From the NCBI GenBank assembly GCA_964036045.1, contig OZ038380.1, positions 11,925,629 through 11,989,628 of the forward strand: a stretch of DNA of 64,000 nt, given 5' to 3'. The notes beneath the pieces were generated by a model, which worked only from the letters and a program-made list of their open reading frames with translations, was not told where the DNA came from and did not search any database. Below, one piece after another: positions 1 through 9,879 of the stretch (the first letter of the stretch is position 1; each line of letters begins with the position of its first letter). Source of the DNA: Eutreptiella sp. 'Long Island Sound 2002' (lineage: Eukaryota; Euglenozoa; Euglenophyceae; Eutreptiales; Eutreptiaceae). The translations under genes and the position numbers were made by a program.

Positions 1-2776
1 AAGCTTCTCAGAATCAAAGTTCAGAGTTGTCCAATCCCACGATGGCCGCACAAGGAATCCTTGCCAGAGCGAACCCTTGCCGGGAACAAGGTTGTGCCAT
101 CCAAATCCACGAGTAAGTGTGCAACTGAAAATTTCCCATCACACAATGTATTCCGGGTGGGCAACAACGGCACTGGGGCAACACAGAGCACCTCTTTTGC
201 AACGTGCGATATTTTTGGTGGTTGATGCCGTGACAGTTCCCCCACCCCGGGGGATGGACAATTGGGGGGGAGTGGACAAAGGTGGGGGGAGGGCAGACAG
301 CCCAAGCCAGTGCTTATCCAATGCTCCGACCTCCTCAACTAACCTCACAGCCAGTTTTTCTCTCCAGGTCTGCAACATGTGGTTTCTCCTGTGCTGCAGA
401 TCTTCTACCTCTTTTTGTCAAAGAAATGTGTGCACTTATGAATTTGACTACCGTTGCTGGGTCCTTCAACAAAAGTGGCTATCTGCTGTGGATCAGAACT
501 CTCAGTGTTGGTAGCCAAGCTACCCCGACACAACCCCCAATCATATTTAAAATGGGTTTTCCGAACATGAGCTGAGTAGGGTCATGGTGCCGGTCACCTG
601 AAGTTCCAGGTTAGGTTGGGGTTGCCAACCCGTTTATGTTGTGCTCCTTCGGGTTATGCTCACTCTACCTGGAGCCTTCTCATTACCTCCTCGTCTTCTC
701 ACCATATGTCCCTGCGGCCTACAACAACACTGTGTGGGCCCAACCCCTAAGCCATGAGTAAACAACCCCTTTTCACACAAAGTCCTATGAACTACGTGTC
801 ATCAATAGAATTAAACTCATTTTACGGCCAACCAAACCTGATAACTTGTAAGAAAGGGCCAGAAAGGGGGTGCACATAGTTGCCAACACACAAAACGTTG
901 CATTTGTGCTCACTACCGGAATGGCATTCCCATTCACTGGAAGAAGTACATCTTTCCCACCAATGTAGGTCATTTTCATGAAAACAGTGATTTTGCTTCT
1001 TTTAAGCGGGCTGCAAGCGGCACCAGGCAAGGCTAGAGGCTACACAATTTCACAGCATGTGGGCGCAAAATTACCTCGAAGAGAGGTTGTTAGATCAAGC
1101 GCAGGCGCCAGTGTCGTATACCCCCCCCTTTGTTTGGGTTGTTCGCGTAGCATACCCCAATATATGGTTTCTGACGTCTAACCCCTTATAAAATCATCAT
1201 TTTAGGACCCAAAATGATCCCCCAATGATTTTTTGGATTTTGGGCCCCGTACCCCCCCGCACCTGGGTACCCCTCTTGGTGTGTGGGGGGGTGGGGGGGG
1301 TCAAAATTTCTCTGTGCATTGTGGCCGCTGTGCGTGTATTTGGACCTGCGTCCTGAAGAACGTTTTTCTTGTATATGGACCCGGGACTGCCTGTGGTCGA
1401 CGTCGACCTGGGCGGCGGAGGAGACACTGCTGGCGCTCTCTGTCCCAGGGCTCCAGCCGGCTGCGGAGCTGCCTGCAGATACCCTCCACTACAAACGGGG
1501 CAGGGGCACGGAGCGGCTGCTGAAGCGAATGTGGCTGTGCCCCCGCCAACGCTGCACGATGGGCGACCTGGTGGCCTGCGCAGAGGCGTGCCTGCAGGCA
1601 GTGCTGGGGTCCCTGCGGACAGTCCTGGGTTCGCTGGAACGCATAGCCAACACAGAATAGGGCAGGTGGGTCTTGGTGCTTCAACTAGTGTATTTGTACC
1701 CCGTCTTTGTGTTGCAGGTGGCGGTTCTGGTCGCACTGAAGGAGAAATCGCCTCCTCTTGTATGGGTCTACGATCTGGCAACAGGCCAGCGCGTTGACCG
1801 CTTGAATTTGACACAAGGCATTCTGAAGCACATTGCGCCACGTATGTGTCGTGGCGACGTGTCATGGCAACATTTGGCATTCCACGGACCGCGGTGAACA
1901 ACGGCGGTTGATGATAATTAACTGATGGTGGGTGTCGATGCCACGCAACAGTCGCTGGCCCGTCCCTTTCTTTCCTTTCGGACGCAGCGGAGCCTTGCAT
2001 TTCGTGTGGATTTTTTGTTGGCATTACAGACCGTCTTGCATGTGACTGTGGCCGGACCACATGGGGATGCCGGGCTCTGCAAGGCGCCGTCCCACCCTCT
2101 GTTGGCACGTCCTGGTGCGGTTCTGGGTCAGTGTGGACACTGACAGCACTCGGGGCGTGGCCCTTTGTGCCCCTGGTCCACGTTGCGTAAAAGAGCATTG
2201 GGGTGCAGTTTGTTGTTTGACCAAAATGGCCTAGTTTTCCTGCAGTTTGTGACCTGCTGTACCAGTGGACTGTGGACTGCAAAAGGTCCGCGATGGTAAT
2301 GATGTCGGAAGGGGGCACTGTGTGGGCCGAGGGCCCCGTTGGCCGCGCCCAATGCCGATGGTGAATGGGATATGGGGAGGGGGAAAGCCAGGAGGGAAGG
2401 CCCTGTTCCCCACCCTCTTCACGGGCGCCAGTCAAAAACCTCTCCTGTGCCTGCATTGCACGTCGATCTTTCCCGCACCGTTTTTTCGCGCCTTCGGGGA
2501 CAACCAAAACTTGGCACTGGCCCTCATCTCTGGAAGCACTCAAAGCCACTTCCACCACCGTCCGCCTCTCTAAAAGGCAACTCTTGCCGGTGGCCCCCCC
2601 TTCTGCGTATGATTTAATGTTGCCGGTCTCTTCTCACTGCCTCATTTTTGCACTGCCAGCTCACCGTGCTTTCGTACTTTGTGAATGTTGCTGATGCTTT
2701 GCAGGCCACCGCAAGGGGGAAGATGTGGATTGGTGCCATGCGAATACATTTGTTTTGGCCAACAATCTGGAAATTG
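1..2776. other. Flanking DNA upstream of the nested retrotransposons
   Basis: This segment lies outside the first LTR and shares no long repeat with the rest of the window that I can see. It holds G/C homopolymer runs near 250-290 and 1,240-1,300. No long convincing reading frame is present. Several pyrimidine tracts ending in CAG are followed by short protein-like stretches, described separately as possible exons. I see no RNA gene, no terminal repeats and no retroelement domains here. Confidence 0.5.
1718..2776 (+). pseudogene. Possible two terminal exons of a host gene interrupted by element A
   Basis: Bases 1,718-1,841 follow a pyrimidine-rich TTGCAG and end at a GTATGT donor. They read VWVYDLATGQRVDRLNLTQG and onward without a stop, a beta-propeller-like phrase. 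Bases 2,705-2,776 follow CTTTGCAG and read GEDVDWCHANTFVLANNLEI in the phase the first exon requires (phase 1). Splicing 1,841 to 2,705 would remove an 863-bp intron. The second exon runs directly into the start of the A 5' LTR at 2,777, so the gene would be broken by the insertion. The gene identity is unknown. The exon calls are inference from splice signals and phase only, and chance open frames of this length are common. Confidence 0.25.
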
Positions 2777-5214
2777 TGAAGCCCGTTCGGACCCCCGTGG
2801 CCATCTTTGGGTCACTTGGGGTGTGTATCCATGTGCCGGCAAGCCGCGATTGGCTGATATCATACTCACCCATCCACCTGACCTAACCTGATGTGATAGT
2901 GTGATATGTTTGGCCATTCCAGCTATGAGCGGCCATATTCATTACCGAGGCGCCGCCGGCTGAGATTTATATATCGAAATATCAGGAATCAGCAGGGTTT
3001 TTTTTATCATAATGTTTCCGTAATTTTTCAGCCTTTCGTTCTGATTGTCAATGTATCGGCGACTGTCAGTTGGCTCCCGATTTTGCGGTAACCGATTGGT
3101 TAACTGTTATTTCCAGATATTTTGGCGGAAACCCCGATGAAGGGTCAGATTTCATCAGAAAAGGGTTCGTTGCTTCCGCAATTTTCATGTTATACACTCG
3201 CTAAATTAATCTGATTTTTTTAGACAATCAGAATCGGATTATTGACTTCGTGGTCGCCGCACTTGATATGATGCATTTCGAGTGGTCCTACATTTTTCAC
3301 CGATCACGAGTCAACCTTCCTTTTGTTGTCTGCTTCATTTTTCTTGGAGATATAGGCGAATCAAAATTGATTCGTGAGGCCACTTTGAAGAATCACATCT
3401 CCGGCTCAAGGCGAGGAATCTCATTTTTGAGATATGGGTTCGAACTGCCTTGGTCTCAACTTAATTTAGTAAGCGTCCAACGCCTTTGATGTGTACGCAT
3501 GCCTGGTGTTGCAAGGATAATGATCAAGAGGGTAGAAAGTGATTTATTACTCTTGGACCATGCACCCGAATATTTTAATGCGACTTTCGAGTGTACCGCA
3601 TGAGTGTTGGTGTTGCATAGAAACTTTCATTGGGTTCCTACGTATTTTTAACGTGAAGTTTTGTCCATGGAGGGGCATGGCATAACATGGTGGGAGCCAC
3701 TTTTTAAGGGTATGTGTTATATGCATGGTATGTGCTTCGCTATGCTCACGCCCATGTTATATATCTCCGTTTGTAGGAAGATATGTGGAGTCGTACGTGG
3801 CAAGGGCTTCGCCCATGTCCCAATGGTGAGCTCCATAGCGCTAGACTATGTCTACCGCACATATAGTGCATGTGGGAAGGTTTACGGAGCGACCCACAAG
3901 CGCCACTATCAATTTTTCCCATTTTCATGGTGCGTGTTGGGAGGAGGCTGGAAGCTGTCCCCATGCGTCCATGTGGGGATCCAAGTGGGGGGATTGTTTG
4001 TAAATGGTCCCAAGCAGTTGTGTTTTGAACAATATGTTGATACCATGGGTGAGCAAAGTTATATACTATTGTGATTATCTTGAAGTTGGCAATAGTTGCA
4101 TGTTTTTGGCCTCATTTTATGCTCATTTTTGTGTTTTATGCGCTGAACTGGTCGGCTAACAGTAAAGTGCCTAGAGATCCGTGGACTATGGTATGTTGCT
4201 TATATGTTGGCATATGCTTCGGTGTTGTACCTCACCATATGTCGGATGACGGTCATGGTCACTTTGCCGTGGCACACGAGGCCTCACAAAATTAGGTCTC
4301 AAATTCGTGAGTTGACTTGTGAAGCATGGCATGTGTATATCTGGAGGGGTTTGGGAGCCAATGTTGGAATATTCTTGGGCGTGGACATTTGGTCTATATC
4401 ACCCTTGTATATTACTTTCCGGTTTGACACATGCATGGAGCATTTGATTATTTGCCGTATGCATTTTTGAGTATATAATTGAATTTTGGGCACTATGGTG
4501 TGATTTGCCTGATTTTGCTAGGTTGTGAGGTCATCTTCATGGGGCAGTTCTCCAAGCCCAATTGACTCCAAGTCCAACCAAAGTTATGTCAGGGTAGGGC
4601 ATGGTCCTGAGTGCCACTCTAGGCCATGACACGCCACCTCCCCTATTGGGCTAGGACTTAGGGGCTTGGGAGGGAACACATTTTTGGTGTTTGTGTAGTG
4701 ACTTTTGACACGTGGCATTTAGCCATCTTATTTGACTGGGTTCAGGGCATCATGTTGGCGAGTCAAGGGAAGGTCTTGAGTCCAGGGAATGAAGGGTCTT
4801 TGGCTGTGAGTGTGTGTGTTTCCATCTTTCCCCAACTTTGCTTTATTTGTGTTCATATGCCAATTTCAGGGGTTCCTTTGTGGTGCAATTCTATGTACAT
4901 GCCCAACGCCCGTGTCTCCGTGTGCACCGTGAGACAACCGGCGTGTTGAAAGGAGTTGTTGAGTGTCAACGCGGGACCTCAAACACCCTTGGAAGCCCTC
5001 AGCGTGGATTGATTGGATTTGGATTGTACTTGGGAGTTGGTTATTGCAAGGGATCAGGATTTGTGTGAAGGAGCTGTATTTTACTATTTTTTGTGGGAAA
5101 CTGTGCAGGATAGGGCAAGGTCATGCAGAACCTGGTGAGACGCAAGACCGTAGGAGTGACAGGAAATGGTGGAAGGGGTACAGCAGGGGCCAGTCCTGGT
5201 AGGGACCTTCTTTA
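2777..5214 (+). repeat. Element A 5' LTR (about 2.4 kb)
   Basis: The sequence from TGAAGCC at 2,777 through about 5,210 aligns along its length with 42,533-44,850, with scattered substitutions and small indels. The 3' copy starts right after a polypurine tract, and this copy ends just before an initiator-Met-type primer-binding site, which fixes the LTR limits to within a few bases. Both copies carry shared phrases such as CTGACCTAACCTGATGTG near the start. The exact 3' boundary (5,210-5,214) is uncertain because the other copy diverges there. The gag start codon at 5,123 lies inside this LTR. Small reading frames elsewhere in the LTR are not conserved between the copies and look spurious. 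Confidence 0.8.
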
Positions 5215-6407
5215 TGGTAGCAGAGGAGTACCTGCCCCCTACCGCCGCACCGGAGACTTGGGCCCTCATGAACCCTGCCCAAGGACGCCCCGGGTGCAGA
5301 TCGTTGAGTCCGTGGAGTCGACGCCGGACTGGGAAGCCCGAGAAGAGCGGGGATGCTCAGAATGGAGAGCCCGTGCAGGACATGGGCTAGACATGGAGGA
5401 CTTGGCCTCCATGTGTGAAAGGCAATGCCGCAAGGCTTGCAATCTCCGCTCCGCTGCGGAGGAGTTGGAGGAGACTGGCAGCAACGGCAGGGCCCGGCGT
5501 TACCGGAAGCGCGGGTCCCCAAAACCCGCGGCGGAAGCCAGGGCGATGGAGACGGATCCCAGCCCGGTCAGGCTGTGGTCAGCTGCAGAATCCGAGGGGC
5601 ACTCCGAGGGCTATCGGACAGCTTATGAGCACCCTTCGGAGTTGGAGGAGATGGCCAGACCGCCCACAAGGGCAAACACGGCCCCCGAACCCAGCCTGGA
5701 GCATGACGCCGAGGCGTTGGAGAGGCCTGCCAGAGCCAGAACGGCGCCTGTCTCCCGGCACACGGAGCCAACGCGGGATAGCATGGGCGACACACCCATG
5801 GCGGAGGAGTCCGAGGCGCCGGGAACCGTGGGATGCGCCGGATGTGGTGGAAAGCACGTTGAGTGCCACTGCGAGCACGTGTCCTTCCTCATCGGCAAGT
5901 ACCCAAAGATGGGGATGGACGCCATCGTGCAGCACCTCGACCGCCTGGACAACGCGAAGGACGGCCTAGAGGAGGACGTCGCGGGGATCCTGGATGACCA
6001 GTCGGCAGCGGAGAGAGACATGGCGGGGCTGCGAGCGGAACAGGACCGGTACCGGGAGAATCTGGAGCTGGCCCTGCAGAGGCAGCAGCGAGTGGTGGAC
6101 AGCCTCCTCCACCTGGTGGAGGACATGTCGGGACGCCTGAAAAGGCTAGAGGAGTTACAACCCCTCGCCTCATGTCTGGAGCTCCCGGCAAAGCCTGCAG
6201 CGGCGAGCTGGTGGACCGGGTTAAGACCCTCAGGGGCGCCATGGAGAAACCCATGGGCGGCCCTGCAGAGGCACCTTACGCGGCTCCGCGTGTTGACCCG
6301 GGTGCGCTGCCGTTTTTTCCCATGTTCAGCAAATCCATAACGCTCGGGGAGCAAACGGCACCGGCCGGGTCCATGCGGGAGGGGCACGCAACCACGGACC
6401 TGAGGAG
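5123..6407 (+). pseudogene. gag: Element A gag, N-terminal part (frameshifted, split by element B)
   Basis: The frame opens at ATG 5,123 inside the LTR end, crosses the primer-binding site and continues for 405 codons. The N-terminal half is rich in R, G, P and E. The segment after about codon 270 is predicted to be coiled coil, with heptad-like runs around HVSFLIGKYPKMGMDAIVQH and the following Q/E/R/L-rich stretch. Compared with the homologous frame at 44,762-45,712, one base is missing near 6,203, which throws the frame off; the correct frame continues to 6,407. There it meets the B insertion and resumes at 17,056 (reading RSLTVQMSHAAQ across the junction). No enzymatic motif is present, as expected for a structural Gag. 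Confidence 0.7.
5215..5226 (+). other. Element A primer-binding site (tRNA-iMet type)
   Basis: TGGTAGCAGAGG lies immediately after the 5' LTR. It is the complement of the 3' end of animal-type initiator methionine tRNA, CCTCTGCTACCA, the commonest primer of Ty3/gypsy elements. The same 12 bases form the primer site of element B. Confidence 0.8.
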
Positions 6408-6887
6408 TGTAACGGCAGCAGTGACAGCACTCAATTATACACTGATGTGATCAGAATTTCAATGATTCTCAGATGTACATTAGTGCAGTAAATTTTCCGC
6501 TTGTTTTTATGTTTTCCGTTCGCCGCCAGATGTCGTCTGTGAGCGCGCGTCGAGTCGCATTTGTCTTTCGTGATTTCCCAATCGGATTTATTTAAATTAT
6601 TTCGAATGATTTCACGTTGTGTCATTATGTGCGATGAATGCGCATTGAGATTCTATGTCTGCTCCATTTTTGTAGACCGGGTTTTCGTACTCTTCATATT
6701 CCACCATGGAGTTCAAAGGACTTACAAGTGCTTCGCATATGTCGCTCCCAGAGGCTGGATATGGGTCTGAAGAGGGTTATGTGGATTCGGAGATATCAGG
6801 GGCAGTGTCGGGCGTTACGACCCCTGGGGCATCAAAGCTACAGGCTTCGCAGTTACAACAAAGATCAACCACTATGCAGCGGTTACA
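6408..6887 (+). repeat. Element B 5' LTR
   Basis: This 480-bp repeat is nearly identical to 16,571-17,050. It begins TGTAACGGCAG and ends GCGGTTACA, giving perfect 6-bp terminal inverted repeats of the canonical TG...CA type. The target duplication AGGAG precedes it and a tRNA-iMet primer site follows it directly. An ATG at 6,706 opens a frame that runs out of the LTR into the internal region. Confidence 0.97.
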
Positions 6888-6899
6888 TGGTAGCAGAGG
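6888..6899 (+). other. Element B primer-binding site (tRNA-iMet type)
   Basis: TGGTAGCAGAGG starts on the base after the 5' LTR and is complementary to the 3' end of animal-type initiator Met tRNA. There is no spacer between LTR and primer site. Confidence 0.9.
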
Positions 6900-9876
6900 A
6901 AATCATGACTCTGCTTCTGGAATCTCCACGGACACTCTGATATCATCGGACTTTAGCGGGGCTATCACTCGTAGAGAGTCACTGCGTGTTCCCCCCTGAG
7001 GTTACCTTCGTGGCATCTCCCCAACAAACCGAGGATCATCCGTCAGAGTGCCCTTACTGTGGCCATAGACATTCGCCTGGAGTTCATACTTGTGCTGATT
7101 GTTGTGTGAACGCCCCACCCAACCTTAAACCCGGTCGAGAATCTCCCTCCTCGACTGAATCTGGTTCCTCCTCTCAAGCTTTGCCTGATCTTGAAGACAG
7201 CAGCAGCGAAGGAGAGCAGTCTGTTAATGGAATTAGTGGTGATTACTGGGAAAACCACTTCCAGCAGATCTGGAATGAGGAATTCCTGCACAGGCAGAAC
7301 TGGCTGCTGGCGGAGGCGGGCTATCGTGGCCGCCTGAGGGACTGGTTCCGGGCGTCGTGCCAGTTCATCAGGGACAGCGGCCGCCTGCGATTCGACGCCC
7401 AACTGCAGGAACAAGAGGATTGGGAAGAGCTGCTGGACCAGTTCAACCACCTGGCAGCCGTGATGGTGCAGATGGCCATCATCGCCGATGAACGACGCCA
7501 GAATGTGCGTCAGCACGCTGGTCCGTCGGGCGCTTGGGGTCCGAACGACGGAGAGGTCGACGAGATGAGGTGTGATTCGACACATTCTCACCTCTCCAGG
7601 GAGCAACTGTCCAAGCTTCCTGACTCCAACTCCAGTGTTGACAGCTAGGTTGATGAAGTCAGAAGCAAAGGAAAAGGTACGAGATGCCCATCATGTGGCG
7701 AGTGTGCCAAGGACTGCTCCTGTCGACACCAGATTTTGTCGCTGGAAGAAAGGGTGAAGGAGCTGAAGAAGGCCGCCAAGGAGAAAAAGAGGGATGACGA
7801 CAGCAAGTGGAAGGAGATGGAGCAGAAGCTGGAGAAGCTTACAGATCTGGTACAACATCTGAGCACTACTGGGCTCACTGGACCAGCGCCTACAATGGCA
7901 AGGCACCCAGCACCTACCTCCTCAGCTGCACCTACATCCATGCCTTACGGCGTTCCACATTCTCCAGCACCCCCAGCTTTTACTGGCCACCATCCAGCTT
8001 TTACTGGAATTTCTGGTAACCCCCCTACTGGATTTGGAAGTCCTATTGGGTTCAATCTGGGTACCGAAGGAGGAGAATCTTCGTCGGAGAGGTCTGTACT
8101 GTCGGTTGGTACTGTCGGAGATATTGATGGAGAAGCAAGGACCACCGTGAAGGAGCGATCAATGGCTTTGAAGAAGAAGGACCGACAGCAGAAAGAAAAC
8201 GAAGCTAAAAACAAAGAAAAGCAGAAGAAATTGAAGGAGATGAGGCTGCATCAAGCTCAACCAACGCCGTTCCTGCAGCCTACTGTGGACCAGGCGTTGC
8301 TGGCGGCTGCAATTGCACAGGCACAGGCAATGGGAGGCGCCGCAGTCAACCCAGTGTTCGTCAATCCGGTTGGCACAGCCACAAATTTCAACCTGAACCA
8401 CTTGCTGAATCCGTTGCACATGAGGCTTCGAGGGTCAGTAATGAAGCAGCCGAAGTTCTCAGGGCACCCAAATTACTGGGCGTCCTTCGAGAGGCAGTTC
8501 ATGGTGTGGCTGCAGACGGAGAAACTGGACAAGGAACTCTGGATCCTTGGGTTGATGGATTGTTTGACTGGCAAGCTCAGAGAAAGTACATACAATCTCT
8601 ATGTGGAAAGACAAAATCAAGGAGATCCCCTGACGTATGAGGAGCTGTACCGAAGTCTCAAGATAAAGGCTCTCGACTTCCTGAAGATCATTACAGGAAC
8701 CGTCTGGAGAACTTCAGGGCGATCAAGAAATTATTTCTCGAAGAGATTCAAATTGCAAGGCAAGATTGGGAGTCTTTGGTGCAAGAGGCGGAGAACTCTG
8801 GAGAAGGACTTTCTGAAGGCGAAATGAAGAAGATCCTCCTGAGCAAGCTCACGCCAGAGACCAAGCAGAAGATCAGGGACTCTCAGGCGGACCAAAAAGT
8901 CCTGGGCAACTGGGTTGAAGTCCGAGGATTGCCGGAGACTATGGGAAAAATGGCAGTTCGTGAGTTGCTACACTCTATCAGTGCTACTGGATTGAAAGAC
9001 ATCACTATTCGTGAGGGCAGATGGAGAGTTGGTTTCCACAATTCTGAACAGTCGGAGTTTTTCTGCAGCATGGTGGATGGAAAAGTGAAGTATGAGAAAA
9101 CAGTTTTGAAGGTACGACCGTGGATCTTCTCGTATGGAGTCGAGCAGATCTGGGACCAACTTAAAAAGTATGCAAACTTAGAACGCCAGAAGTCCCAGGA
9201 TGCACATGGCTTCGGAGGCAAGGTCAACGCCGTTGGTGAGAAGGGATGCTCTGTGTGCATTGCCCTTGGAAAAGAAGGTCGAGCGGCGACTCACACGACC
9301 GCAGATCACAGGTGGACGCCCTCAGATCTCAAGACAATTCAGTCCAAAATGGATGGAAAGGGAAATTCTCCCAAAAATCCCCAGCAGGATGGAGCACGAG
9401 ATGCTGACCAGCATGGAAGGGGAACGGGTAAAGGGCAGTCCAAAGGAAAGAACAGAGACTGGACACCAAAAGATTACTCGCAGCAAGGCGGAGATCCAAG
9501 TGGCTCAAGATGGACCGATGCTGGTGGAAAATCTGGTGGAAAATCTGGTGAAAAAGGAGGAAAAGGCCAAGGAAAGTCCGGGAATCAAGATGATTCCAAG
9601 GTGAATGGCAACCCCCTGTACGCGGAGACGCCAGCGAACAAGACCTTTGGCAACAACAAGGATACTGGAGGTCGAGGCAAGGGCAGATCCAACGAATCCA
9701 ACCCCAATTCCAACACCTCCAACAACAAAGGCCCAGGAGGTAAGAAAGGTGGTGGTGGAAAGTCATTTGGTGGTCGTGGACGTGGAAAAGGAGTGAATGC
9801 TGTCGAAGCAGGAGAAGAATGGGTTGACGAAGGACAAGTACAGGACGTACAGCCGAACCAAGAAGAAGAATGGCAA

Positions 9877-9879
9877 TAG
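9877..9879 (+). promoter_or_regulatory. Candidate gag-pol UAG readthrough site of element B
   Basis: The last gag segment (frame from about 8,690) and the pol frame are in the same phase and separated only by this TAG, in the context CAA-TAG-GGA. After the stop the frame continues openly through GSQLDPNPKTGAEWQETKP into the protease. Known gammaretroviruses express Pol by readthrough of UAG followed by G. The arrangement here is consistent with that strategy, but a simple nonsense mutation of a fused Gag-Pol cannot be excluded. Confidence 0.4.

Larger units (their letters stand above)
6706..9879 (+). pseudogene. gag: Element B gag polyprotein (starts in the LTR; interrupted)
   Basis: The frame begins MEFKGLTSASHMSLPEAGYG at 6,706 within the LTR and crosses the primer site. 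It is broken at a C6 run near 6,993: removing one C joins it to the frame starting VPPEVTFVASPQQ. It then encodes a Cys/His-rich segment (CPYCGHRHSPGVHTCADCC), reaches a TAG at 7,646, and continues in the same frame with a second Cys-rich patch (CPSCGECAKDCSC). A Lys/Glu coiled coil and a capsid-like segment follow (KFSGHPNYWASFERQFMVWL). A one-base frameshift near 8,690 leads to HYRNRLENFRAIKKLF and then to a CSVC...H...H finger followed by a Gly/Lys/Asn-rich nucleic-acid-binding tail. The frame ends at TAG 9,877. This order of capsid then zinc finger then basic tail is typical of Gag. Confidence 0.75.

Noticed and set aside
1197-2558. 453-codon open frame on the minus strand
   Set aside because: Its composition (Pro, Arg, Thr and Gly-rich without domains) looks like the complement of GC-rich DNA, and it conflicts with the better splice-phase evidence on the plus strand.
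3250-4470. Small frames inside the element A LTR
   Set aside because: They differ in length and reading between the two LTR copies and show no domain, so no gene is supported.
5566-6387. Minus-strand frames overlapping A gag (up to 254 codons)
   Set aside because: They are antisense shadows of a GC-rich gag. The plus frame has an element context, a homologous copy and coiled-coil structure.
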